NCBI RefSeq assembly: GCF_019104725.1
Contig: NZ_JAHRXF010000052.1
Location: forward strand, 1-40,710
Length of the DNA: 40,710 nucleotides
Source: Streptomyces corallincola
Lineage (GTDB): Bacteria > Actinomycetota > Actinomycetes > Streptomycetales > Streptomycetaceae
Direction of reading: 5' to 3'
In this document: positions 15,805 to 23,379 of the stretch, in pieces
How the letters are laid out: every line of letters starts with the position of its first letter
How positions within the stretch are numbered: the stretch's first letter is position 1
The notes under the pieces: model-generated
Databases searched by the model: none
The model's input: the letters and a program-made list of their open reading frames with translations, nothing else
Told to the model about the DNA's origin: nothing
Translations under genes and position numbers: made by a program

Positions 15805-16107
15805 CGTGACGTGGGAAGGGACCGCGCGGGGAGACAGGGTGCGGGGGCGTGCCGGGGCCGGGGCCGGGGAGGAACCGTGGAGACCCTGTTACCGAACATC
15901 CTTACGGGGCAGTGGCTTTATCGACACCGTCGGCTCAAGTCCCGTCCTGGCGATAACGATTGCGGATCGGATCGTCCGTCGGATGATCCGACCGGCCGGG
16001 GGAGCTTGGGGTGGTCCATAGGATGCCGGTCATGCCCTGTGGGGCTGCTGATTCTGCTGGTGGGACCGCCCCCCACGTCCAACGGGTCCTGCTCGGAGGG
16101 GAATTCT
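15805..16107. other. Intergenic region upstream of thioester-domain protein
   Basis: 303 bp, visibly richer in A and T than its surroundings between about 15890 and 16000, as expected for a promoter region. It contains an inverted repeat TCGGATC (15967-15973) / GATCCGA (15985-15991) and a ribosome site GGAGGGG at 16095-16101 for the gene at 16108. I see no gene here. Confidence 0.5.
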
Positions 16108-17544
16108 GTGCTTACTGCGTTCTCTGGGTTGTCACGTTCCGTTCGGCCGGTCAGGGTCGCGGCCGTCGTGCTGACCTCCGGTCTGGTGGCCGCCGGGGTG
16201 CTGTCCGGTGCGGGTACGGCCGCGGCCGACGACGGGACGGGGACCCAGGACGGGAGCGGTGCCACGGCCACCGTCAACGGGCTGAAGACGTACGGCGAGG
16301 CCGTGTTCCACGAGGAAGGCGGAGCCGAACAGCGCCTACAGGCAGGGCTGTTCGAGATGTCCGTGGACGGCGGCGGCACCCTCCAGACGTACGGCGTGGA
16401 TCTGCGCGCCCCCACCCAGCGGGACGCGCACTACCAGGAGACCGCCTGGAGCGGGACCTCGCTCGGCACCAACAGGAACGCCGGAAAGATCGGCTGGATT
16501 CTGCGGAACTCGTACCCGCAGGTGAACGACCTGGCGACGCTCGCCCGGAGGGCCGGGGTGAGCGGGCTGACCGAGCAGGACGCGGCGGCCGGTACCCAGG
16601 TGGCGATCTGGCGGTACTCGGACGGCGCCGACGTGGACGCGGTCGGCGCGCGCGCCGAGAAGCTCGCGGACTACCTGGAGAAGAACGCGCGCGGTTCCGC
16701 CGAACCCCCCGCCTCGCTGCGGCTGGACCCGCCGGTGCTCTCCGGGCGGCCGGGGGACGTGCTCGGGCCGGTGACCGTGCACACCAACGCGGGCAGTGTG
16801 ACGGTGAGCCCGCCGGTGGACGCCACCGACGACGGGGTGCGGATCATCGACCGTACCGGCAAGGTGATCACGTCCGCGCGGGACGGCGGCCAGTTGTACT
16901 TCGACATCCCCGAGGACGCGGCGGCCGAGGCCGACGGGGCGGGGGCGGGGTCGGCGCGGATAGCGGTGCAGGGTTCCACCACCGTGCCGGTGGGCCGGGC
17001 CTTCGTCTCCGAGAGCCGCAGCCAGACCCAGATCCTGGCCGGGTCGAGCGAGTCGTCGGTGTCGGCGACGGCCGGTGCGACCTGGACGGCCGCGGGGACG
17101 GTGCCCGCCGTGTCCGCCCGGACGGACTGCGCCAGGGGCGGGGTGGACGTCACCGCCGTCAACACCGGTGACCTGCCCTTCACCTTCACCCTGCTGGGTG
17201 CCGAGCACACGGTTCCCGCCGGAGCGTCCCGGACGGTGCCCGTCCCGCTGGCGGAGGACCGCCCCTACGACTTCGCCCTGACCGGCCCCGGAGGATTCGA
17301 CCGCCGCTTCACCGGGGTGCTCGACTGCGCGACGCGTGACGCGGTCACCACGAAGTCCACGCGGACCCTCACCGGGCCTGCCACCGCGCTGCCGGTCGTC
17401 TCCCCGGCCCCCCTGGACACCGACCTCGCGGCCACCGGCGGTTCCGCGATCACCCCGATGATCGCCGGACTGGCGATCGGGCTCGTGGTGATCGGCGGGA
17501 CGGTGCTGGTGGTGCTGCGCAGGCGCGAGGAGCTGGGGGAGTAG
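16108..17544 (+). CDS. Cell-wall-anchored thioester-domain (TQXA) protein lacking the thioester Cys
   Basis: 478 residues from a GTG at 16108 with a strong ribosome site. Residues 1-40 are a signal peptide with a long N region. The thioester domain spans about 55-185 and has the TQxA motif (Thr163-Gln164-Val-Ala, then IWRYSDG). In active members a Cys in the YC(I/V)D element bonds to this Gln and can attach covalently to targets; here that element is TYGVDLRAPT, with Gly96. Two Ig-like beta segments follow. The C-terminus is LAATG (440-444), a hydrophobic helix, then RRREELGE: a LAXTG signal for class E sortase, so it is fixed to peptidoglycan. It may be adhesive or structural in aerial hyphae, but not through a canonical thioester. 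Confidence 0.85.
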   Translation: MLTAFSGLSRSVRPVRVAAVVLTSGLVAAGVLSGAGTAAADDGTGTQDGSGATATVNGLKTYGEAVFHEEGGAEQRLQAGLFEMSVDGGGTLQTYGVDLRAPTQRDAHYQETAWSGTSLGTNRNAGKIGWILRNSYPQVNDLATLARRAGVSGLTEQDAAAGTQVAIWRYSDGADVDAVGARAEKLADYLEKNARGSAEPPASLRLDPPVLSGRPGDVLGPVTVHTNAGSVTVSPPVDATDDGVRIIDRTGKVITSARDGGQLYFDIPEDAAAEADGAGAGSARIAVQGSTTVPVGRAFVSESRSQTQILAGSSESSVSATAGATWTAAGTVPAVSARTDCARGGVDVTAVNTGDLPFTFTLLGAEHTVPAGASRTVPVPLAEDRPYDFALTGPGGFDRRFTGVLDCATRDAVTTKSTRTLTGPATALPVVSPAPLDTDLAATGGSAITPMIAGLAIGLVVIGGTVLVVLRRREELGE

Positions 17545-17642
17545 CCGAGGGCCCGTCGGTCCGGAGCGGTGGCGGACCGGCTCCGGGAGCGGTGGCGGGC
17601 GTGGCTCGGGAGCCGGGCTGTCGCTCCGGACCGGTGGGACCC

Positions 17643-17656
17643 GTGACCCAGGTCAC
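17643..17656. promoter_or_regulatory. Palindrome GTGACC-CA-GGTCAC between convergent genes
   Basis: A 14-bp inverted repeat with a two-base centre, flanked by further weak dyad symmetry. It lies between the stops of the thioester-domain gene (17544) and the esterase gene (17681), so a weak bidirectional terminator is as likely as a protein site. GAGCGGTGGCGG-like direct repeats lie just upstream (17565-17600). Confidence 0.4.
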
Positions 17657-17680
17657 CGGCCCGGAGCGGGGACCCGTCCG

Positions 17681-18559
17681 CTACCAGAGGTGGCGGACGC
17701 AGCGCAGGGCGCGGTCCACGGCGGCGGACATGGCCTGCTCGCCCCGCGCGTTGGGGTGGGCGGGCGCGACCGGGGGAGCGGTCACCAGCGGCTCGATCCA
17801 GCGTCGGCCCTCGGGCTGGCACATGTCGTGGCCGATGCTCGGGGTGTAGGTGTCCACGTACCGGGCCCCGGCGGAGCGGGCCTGCCGCGCGAGCATGCCG
17901 TTCAGCTTCTTGGTGGTGTCGCGCAGGTAGGCGAAGTCGCCCATCGCCAGTGGCACGGTGCCGCTGGTGCAGCCGGTGCCGTCGTCCGGGAAGAGCGCCG
18001 GGTAGCCGACGACGAGGATCTTCGCGTGGGGCGCCCGGCGCCGCACGTCGCGCAGGACGGAGGAGACCTTCGGACCGGTCTGGTCCACCAGCTCGGCCAG
18101 CCGGTCGGTGCCGTCGGCCGTGAAGTGCGTCTTGCAGGGTGCGCCCGCCGGATCGGACGAGGTGAGTCCGGCGCACGTGGCGAGATCGTCCGTGAAGTGG
18201 ATGTCGTTGCCGCCGATGGTCACGCTGACCACGTCCGTACCGGCGTTGACCGCGTCGAGCTGCGGCGCGAGCCCGTTCTGGGAGCCGGTCAGGTCGGCGG
18301 TCGTGGCCCCGGAGCAGCTCACGTCCGTCAGCCGCCAGCCGTGGCTCCTGGCCGTGAGGGACGGGTAGTTGCCGTCCGACCGTCCGCACGCCGCGTCCAC
18401 CACCGAGGGCACACCGGGAGCGGCGGCGTACGAGTCACCGAGCGCGGTGTAGTCCACCGCACGCACCGACGCCTGTGCCGTCCCCGGCAGCCCCAGCGCC
18501 AGTGTCCCCGCCACCGTCGCCACCGCCCCGACGGCCAACCGCCTTGATCTGAAGCCCAC
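17681..18559 (-). CDS. Secreted SGNH/GDSL esterase or lipase
   Basis: 292 residues from a GTG at 18559, with GGAGG five bases upstream. Residues 1-30 are a signal peptide with an Arg-rich start and ATG-like small-residue core. Block I GDSY gives the catalytic Ser43; block III is GGND (116-119) with Asn118; block V is APAHPN with His268. Several Cys pairs (for example 59 and 82, and the C-terminal Cys near WRC) suggest disulfides outside the cell. It probably hydrolyses ester bonds of lipids or acylated polymers and is related to Streptomyces extracellular SGNH lipases. It stands alone, convergent with the thioester-domain gene and divergent from ABC-F. Confidence 0.88.
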   Translation of the reverse strand: MGFRSRRLAVGAVATVAGTLALGLPGTAQASVRAVDYTALGDSYAAAPGVPSVVDAACGRSDGNYPSLTARSHGWRLTDVSCSGATTADLTGSQNGLAPQLDAVNAGTDVVSVTIGGNDIHFTDDLATCAGLTSSDPAGAPCKTHFTADGTDRLAELVDQTGPKVSSVLRDVRRRAPHAKILVVGYPALFPDDGTGCTSGTVPLAMGDFAYLRDTTKKLNGMLARQARSAGARYVDTYTPSIGHDMCQPEGRRWIEPLVTAPPVAPAHPNARGEQAMSAAVDRALRCVRHLW

Positions 18560-18909
18560 GTGAACCTCCTGCTCGCCATGATGTGAACGGGCTGCGCAGA
18601 CCCGCCTGTGACACGGGGACGGGGAGGGAAAGGTTCACACCACGCCGAGCCCCCCAGGAACCCCCCGGCCCACCCGGAGCCCCGGCACCCCGGAACCCCG
18701 GAGTCCCGGCCCCCCCCCGGAGCCCCGCGGACCACCCGGAGTCCTCGGACTGCCCGTCGGTGACCCGTGGCCACGGGTGGGCAGCAGGCCGTAGCCGCGC
18801 GGCCCGGTCGGCGGGCTCGGAACGCACGGGTTTCCCCCCAGCCCTGGCCGTCAGGCAAGATGGGGTGTATCTGCCCACTGCCAGATTTCAAGCTGCCGGA
18901 CGGTTTCTC
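18560..18909. other. Divergent intergenic region with CCCGGAG-type repeats
   Basis: 350 bp between the esterase (minus) and ABC-F (plus) starts. From about 18650 to 18740 it is a C-rich tract with imperfect copies of ACCCGGAGCCCCGG, CCCGGAACCCCGGAGTCCCGG and similar. Beyond 18830 the sequence becomes more mixed (GGCAAGATGGGGTGTATCTG), which probably holds the ABC-F promoter. No gene is supported here. Confidence 0.6.
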
Positions 18910-20574
18910 TTGGCTGAGTTCATTTACACCATGCGCAAGGCGCGCAAAGCGCACGGCGACAAGGTGATCCTCGACGACGTCACCCTGAACTTCCTGCCGG
19001 GAGCGAAGATCGGCGTCGTCGGCCCGAACGGTGCCGGTAAGTCCACGGTGCTGAAGATCATGGCGGGTCTGGAGCAGCCGTCGAACGGCGACGCCTACCT
19101 GTCGCCCGGGTACACCGTGGGCATCCTGCTGCAGGAGCCCCCGCTGGACGAGAGCAAGACGGTCCTGGAGAACGTGCAGGACGGGGTCGCCGAGGTCAAG
19201 GGCAAGCTCGACCGGTTCAACGAGATCGCCGAGCTGATGGCGACCGACTACTCGGACGCCCTGCTGGACGAGATGGGCAAGCTCCAGGAGGAGCTGGACC
19301 ACGCCAACGCGTGGGACCTCGACGCCCAGCTGGAGCAGGCGATGGACGCCCTCGGCTGCCCGCCCGGCGACTGGGCGGTGCCGAACCTCTCCGGTGGCGA
19401 GAAGCGCCGTGTCGCGCTCTGCAAGCTGCTCCTGGAGCAGCCCGACCTGCTGCTGCTGGACGAGCCCACCAACCACCTGGACGCCGAGTCGGTGAACTGG
19501 CTGGAGCAGCACCTCGCCAAGTACGAGGGCACCGTCGTGGCCGTCACCCACGACCGGTACTTCCTCGACAACGTGGCTGGCTGGATCTGCGAGGTGGACC
19601 GCGGCCGTCTCCACGGCTACGAGGGCAACTACTCCAAGTACCTGGAGACCAAGGCCGCCCGCCTCAAGGTCGAGGGCGCCAAGGACGCCAAGCGGCAGAA
19701 GCGCCTCAAGGAGGAGCTGGAGTGGGTCCGCTCCAACGCCAAGGGGCGCCAGGCCAAGTCCAAGGCCCGTCTCGCGCGGTACGAGGAGATGGCCGCCGAG
19801 GCCGACAAGATGCGGAAGCTGGACTTCGAGGAGATCCAGATCCCGCCGGGCCCGCGCCTGGGCAGCGTCGTGGTCGAGGTCAGCAACCTCGGCAAGGCGT
19901 TCGGTGACAAGGTCCTCATCGACGACCTCAGCTTCACCCTGCCGCGCAACGGCATCGTCGGCGTGATCGGCCCGAACGGCGCGGGCAAGACCACCCTGTT
20001 CAAGATGATCCAGGGCCTGGAGACCCCCGACTCGGGCTCCATCAAGGTCGGCGAGACCGTCAAGATCTCGTACGTGGACCAGAGCCGCGCCAACATCGAC
20101 CCCAAGAAGACGCTGTGGGCCGTCGTCTCCGACGAGCTGGACTACATCAACGTCGGCCAGGTCGAGATGCCCTCGCGCGCCTATGTCTCCGCGTTCGGCT
20201 TCAAGGGCCCGGACCAGCAGAAGCCCGCCGGGGTCCTCTCCGGCGGTGAGCGCAACCGCCTCAACCTCGCGCTCACCCTCAAGCAGGGCGGCAACCTGCT
20301 GCTCCTCGACGAGCCGACCAACGACCTGGACGTCGAGACCCTGTCCAGCCTGGAGAACGCGCTGCTGGACTTCCCCGGCTGCGCCGTCGTCGTCTCCCAC
20401 GACCGGTGGTTCCTGGACCGGGTCGCCACCCACATCCTCGCCTACGAGGGCGAGTCCCGGTGGTTCTGGTTCGAGGGCAACTTCGAGTCGTACGAGAAGA
20501 ACAAGATCGAGCGGCTCGGCGCCGACGCCGCCCGCCCGCACCGCGCCACCTACAAGAAGCTGACGCGAGGCTGA
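18910..20574 (+). CDS. ettA: ABC-F translation factor, EttA type
   Basis: 554 residues. The start is taken as TTG at 18910 because it gives (M)AEFIYTMRKARKAHGDK, the usual EttA N-terminus; an ATG at 18931 would cut this off, and upstream ATGs add improbable sequence. It has two ABC domains and no membrane helices: first Walker A GPNGAGKST (38-46), LSGGEKRRVAL, DEPTNHLD; second Walker A GPNGAGKTT (about 355-363), LSGGERNRLNL, DEPTNDLD. Between them is the Arg/Lys-rich linker typical of ABC-F. EttA binds the ribosomal E site and gates the first peptide bond according to energy state. The next gene starts 7 bp after its stop. The ribosome site is weak. Confidence 0.9.
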   Translation: MAEFIYTMRKARKAHGDKVILDDVTLNFLPGAKIGVVGPNGAGKSTVLKIMAGLEQPSNGDAYLSPGYTVGILLQEPPLDESKTVLENVQDGVAEVKGKLDRFNEIAELMATDYSDALLDEMGKLQEELDHANAWDLDAQLEQAMDALGCPPGDWAVPNLSGGEKRRVALCKLLLEQPDLLLLDEPTNHLDAESVNWLEQHLAKYEGTVVAVTHDRYFLDNVAGWICEVDRGRLHGYEGNYSKYLETKAARLKVEGAKDAKRQKRLKEELEWVRSNAKGRQAKSKARLARYEEMAAEADKMRKLDFEEIQIPPGPRLGSVVVEVSNLGKAFGDKVLIDDLSFTLPRNGIVGVIGPNGAGKTTLFKMIQGLETPDSGSIKVGETVKISYVDQSRANIDPKKTLWAVVSDELDYINVGQVEMPSRAYVSAFGFKGPDQQKPAGVLSGGERNRLNLALTLKQGGNLLLLDEPTNDLDVETLSSLENALLDFPGCAVVVSHDRWFLDRVATHILAYEGESRWFWFEGNFESYEKNKIERLGADAARPHRATYKKLTRG

Positions 20575-20580
20575 TCCGTC

Positions 20581-21000
20581 TTGCGCCACACCTACCCCTG
20601 CCCCCTGCGCTGGGCGGACATGGACGCGTACGGCCACGTCAACAACGTGGTGTTCCTCCGCTATCTGGAAGAGGCCCGCGTCGATCTCCTGTTCCGCCCG
20701 GACCAGGTGTTCCGGCGGGGGTCGGTGGTGGCGCGGCACGAGATCGACTACAAAAGGCAGCTCGTCCACCGGCACACCCCGGTGGACGTCGAGCTGTGGG
20801 TCACCGAGATCCGCGCCGCGTCCTTCACCCTGGCCTACGAGGTGAAGGACGCCGACCTCGTCTACGTACGGGCCTCGACCGTCGTCGTGCCGTACGACTT
20901 CGAGGCGGCCCGTCCGCGCCGTCTCACCCCGGACGAGCGGGCCTTCCTGGAGAAGTACACCGAGGACGCCACGGGGGCCGAGGGGGCCGTCGCCGCATGA
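20581..21000 (+). CDS. Hotdog-fold acyl-CoA thioesterase
   Basis: 139 residues from a TTG at 20581, six bases after the ettA stop; GAGG within the end of ettA may serve as ribosome site. The N-terminus MRHTYPCPLRWADMDAYGHV is typical of this family, which supports the TTG. The active-site pattern RWADMDAYGHVNNVVFLRYLEEAR, with the Asp and the HVNN block, is that of 4-hydroxybenzoyl-CoA-type thioesterases. It hydrolyses acyl-CoA in the cytoplasm; the substrate is not evident. The tail from 115 on is Ala/Glu-rich. Its stop overlaps the next start (ATGA). In mycobacteria a similar thioesterase gene lies near the EttA-like and SSB-like genes (recalled), so this is an old neighbourhood. Confidence 0.85.
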   Translation: MRHTYPCPLRWADMDAYGHVNNVVFLRYLEEARVDLLFRPDQVFRRGSVVARHEIDYKRQLVHRHTPVDVELWVTEIRAASFTLAYEVKDADLVYVRASTVVVPYDFEAARPRRLTPDERAFLEKYTEDATGAEGAVAA

Positions 21001-21677
21001 CGGTGCTGCATCTCGCCGACGAGCGGGAGGCCGCCGACCTCGCCGCGTTCCTCACCCGGCTGCTGCGCTACGACCGCGCCGCCGCCGTACGGCTCCAGGC
21101 GGCCGGTACCGCCCTAGCCGTCTTCGGGCGGCCCCCCTCCTTCGAGGTGCTGGCCGTCCGCACGGCCGCCCTCGCCAAGCCGTACGAACGCGGGCTCGAC
21201 GTCACCCTCGACGCGACCGTCTCGGCGGGCGAGCTGCTGGAGTCCCTGGATGAACGCGCGGCCACCGCCGCCGTACCCGCCGTCGTCACCGGACCACCCT
21301 GGGCCGGGGTGCTGCCCCCGCGCACCGGCTGGCGGCCCGAGCCCGGCCTGCCCGCACCGGACGCGCTGCGCGCGGCGGTTGGCGCCGCCGTCACCGAATT
21401 CCGGTCCCGCACCGAGGAGTTGGTGCCCGAGCAGCGGGGGCGGGCCCAACTCGACGCCATCGGGCGGGACATCTGGTCCCGTCAACTGGGCGGCACCCGG
21501 CTGCCGTTGCGGGCCGCGCACGCCGCGTACGCGCTCGGCTTCCTCCGCCCCGGCACCGGCCCGGACGACACCGGGCTGTACTCCGCCGGCCCCTGGCTGC
21601 GGCTGCGCACGCCCTACGGCTCCGTCGCCGTACGGCACGCGGCACCGGGACTCGGGCTGGGTGTCAGCGTGCGCTGA
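20997..21677 (+). CDS. Conserved actinobacterial protein of unknown function
   Basis: 226 residues. The ATG at 20997 overlaps the thioesterase stop, so translation is coupled. No signal peptide or membrane helix is seen. It reads as a compact mixed alpha/beta protein: HLADEREAADLAAFLTRLL, VRLQAAGTALAVFGRPP, FEVLAVRTAALA, LDVTLDATVSAGELLESL, then PWAGVLPPRTGW and a C-terminal LGFLRPG ... GPWLRLRTPYGSVAVR. I have seen such proteins downstream of the thioesterase in Streptomyces without any assigned role. No catalytic motif is evident. Confidence 0.75.
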   Translation: MTVLHLADEREAADLAAFLTRLLRYDRAAAVRLQAAGTALAVFGRPPSFEVLAVRTAALAKPYERGLDVTLDATVSAGELLESLDERAATAAVPAVVTGPPWAGVLPPRTGWRPEPGLPAPDALRAAVGAAVTEFRSRTEELVPEQRGRAQLDAIGRDIWSRQLGGTRLPLRAAHAAYALGFLRPGTGPDDTGLYSAGPWLRLRTPYGSVAVRHAAPGLGLGVSVR

Positions 21678-21776
21678 GCCCCGGCAGACCACGGCACCCC
21701 GGTCCGGCGGACGCGGCCCGCGCGGACCCGCGGGACGGATGCCCGGTGGCCTGCCGCCCGGCCCTGCCGTGCCGCC

Positions 21777-22184
21777 CTACCGCTCCGCTGTGTTGATCAT
21801 CGAAGCCGCCGCGTACTCCAGGTAGTTCCACAGGGTGCGCTCGTGCTCCTCGGAGAGGGCGAGTTCGTCCACGGCCGCGCGCATGTGCGTCAGCCAGGCG
21901 TCGTGGGCGGCGCGGTCCACGGCGAAGGGGGCGTGGCGCATGCGCAGGCGGGGATGGCCGCGGTTGTCGCTGTAGGTGGTGGGGCCGCCCCAGTACTGGA
22001 TCAGGAACAGCCGCAGCCGCTCCTCCGCCGGTCCGAGGTCCTCCTCGGGGTACATCGGCCGCAGCAGCGGGTCGCCCGCCACGCCCTGGTAGAAGCGGTG
22101 GACCAAACGGCGGAACGTCTCCTCCCCGCCGACCTGCTCGTAGAACGTCTGCTCCTGAAGCGTCCCGCGCCGAATCTCTTTCAC
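21777..22184 (-). CDS. Truncated haemoglobin, group II (GlbO type)
   Basis: 135 residues from a GTG at 22184; an ATG eight bases upstream runs into a stop after three codons. It is a 2-on-2 globin with the group II signature: Tyr32 (B10) in HRFYQGV, Tyr45 (CD1) in RPMYPEED, YWGGPTTYSDNRGHPRLRMR before the proximal His84 (F8) in RHAPF, and Trp97 (G8) in DAWLTHM. Such proteins bind O2 and NO and are linked to respiration and oxidative or nitrosative stress. It is convergent with the preceding gene. A GlbO gene also lies near the SSB/ABC-F/thioesterase cluster in M. tuberculosis (recalled). Confidence 0.92.
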   Translation of the reverse strand: MKEIRRGTLQEQTFYEQVGGEETFRRLVHRFYQGVAGDPLLRPMYPEEDLGPAEERLRLFLIQYWGGPTTYSDNRGHPRLRMRHAPFAVDRAAHDAWLTHMRAAVDELALSEEHERTLWNYLEYAAASMINTAER

Positions 22185-22220
22185 CCGTCCATGTTCTCAG
22201 ACGGGACGGCCCAGTACCGA

Positions 22221-22232
22221 GGTCCTAGGACC
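22221..22232. promoter_or_regulatory. Perfect 12-bp palindrome GGTCCTAGGACC upstream of globin
   Basis: A perfect 12-bp palindrome with a central CTAG, a tetranucleotide rare in this genome, located 37 bp upstream of the globin GTG and 33 bp beyond the stop of the decarboxylase-like gene. It could be an operator for the globin gene; no family can be assigned. Confidence 0.4.
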
Positions 22233-22264
22233 GCCCCGCATCAAGCCCCGGCCGAGATCTCCCG

Positions 22265-23209
22265 TCAGCTCTTGGGAGCGTCCGGGCCGGTGAGGATCTT
22301 GAGGTCGGTGACGGTGTAGGAGAGGGAGCCGCGGAAACCGGCGCCGGTGCGCTGGATGGCGAGGTCGGCGAGTTCCTCGCCGGGGACGGGGAGGAACTCG
22401 AGCTTGCCGGGGCCGGACCAGCACTCGGCGACGCGGGGGGTGTCCAGGATGGACATGGTCAGCTCGTGCACCGCCGGGTCGTCGTAGCGGCCGGCCAGCA
22501 GGCGGGGGAAGTGGCGCAGGTTGACGATCGGGCGGCCGAGGGCGGGCAGGGTGCTGATCGTGTGGTCGAGGGTGACCTGGGCCTGGGACAGCAGGCGTCC
22601 CGCGACCGACGCCGTACCCGCGAAGGTGCCGCCGGCCGCCACCGAGGGCGCCGCCTCACTGGGCACCGGGAAGGCGCGGGTCTGGTGGATGCTGCCGAGC
22701 TTCTTGGGGAAGCCCTGGAACCAGCCGCGGGCCAGGGCCGCGTCGTTGTCCACGTAGATGAACGGGCACCAGGCGACCGGTGAGCCCTGCCAGCGGGCGT
22801 CCAGCAGGATCAGGAACTCGGCGTACTGGCTGCGGACCGGGTCCAGGTACTCCTGGTCGCTGCCCGCGAACTGCCAGTCGATGAAGAGGGCGTAACCGTG
22901 ACCCGCGGTGTCCGGGTCGGGCGTGAGGCCGGCGGGCAGCGCGCGGGCGGCCGCCTCCGGGGTGGTCCAGAACTCGACCCCGACCACGGTTCCGGCGTAG
23001 TGCCAGGGCGGTGCGCCGACGATGTTCGCCGTGCCGCGCGCGCTGAGCGGCAGGCTGTACCCCTTCAACTCGCCCGCGGGCACGAGATTCCCGGTGCCTG
23101 CGGGCCCTCCGGTGTGCTCCGCCGCGAACGCGGCGGGTGCCACTCCCGCCCCGGCCAGCGCCCCCAGGCCACCGGCGAGCACTCCGCGTCTTCCCATGTC
23201 CTTGGCCAT
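22265..23209 (-). CDS. Tat-exported acetoacetate decarboxylase-like protein
   Basis: 314 residues from the ATG at 23209 (site GGAAG), giving MAKDMGRRGVLAGG. Residues 1-30 form a Tat signal: Arg7-Arg8 followed by a small-residue hydrophobic core and AFA-A. The body is an acetoacetate decarboxylase fold (YAGTVVGVEFWTTPEAAARAL, YAEFLILLDARWQG, CPFIYVDND), with GFPKKLG holding Lys169-Lys170. In the classical enzyme, the first Lys of such a pair forms the Schiff base and the second lowers its pKa. Family members are usually cytoplasmic, so export is unusual, and the substrate may be something other than acetoacetate. It is divergent from the PCMT-like gene. Confidence 0.85.
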   Translation of the reverse strand: MAKDMGRRGVLAGGLGALAGAGVAPAAFAAEHTGGPAGTGNLVPAGELKGYSLPLSARGTANIVGAPPWHYAGTVVGVEFWTTPEAAARALPAGLTPDPDTAGHGYALFIDWQFAGSDQEYLDPVRSQYAEFLILLDARWQGSPVAWCPFIYVDNDAALARGWFQGFPKKLGSIHQTRAFPVPSEAAPSVAAGGTFAGTASVAGRLLSQAQVTLDHTISTLPALGRPIVNLRHFPRLLAGRYDDPAVHELTMSILDTPRVAECWSGPGKLEFLPVPGEELADLAIQRTGAGFRGSLSYTVTDLKILTGPDAPKS

Positions 23210-23260
23210 CTGCTTCCGGTCCTCCCACTCGTCCCGTACCGAACCCGCACGGGCCCGGTG

Positions 23261-23276
23261 TGTCACCTTTTACACG
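23261..23276. promoter_or_regulatory. Possible operator GTGT-N8-ACAC in divergent region
   Basis: An AT-richer 16-bp block with GTGT and ACAC half-sites eight bases apart, in the 170-bp region between two divergent genes. It lies about 55 bp upstream of the decarboxylase-like start. The symmetry is short, so this is a weak call. Confidence 0.3.
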
Positions 23277-23379
23277 GATGCGGCTCGGGCGGAGTTCAGG
23301 CGTACGGCGCGGTCCCGGCGTGCGGCGCCGGGAAGTCCGCCGCACCCCCCGGACACCCCGTCCCGCCTACGCTGGACCC

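Noticed and set aside
18328..20775. Long minus-strand open frame opposite ettA
   Set aside because: Antisense of a highly conserved ABC-F protein; no ribosome site or domain.
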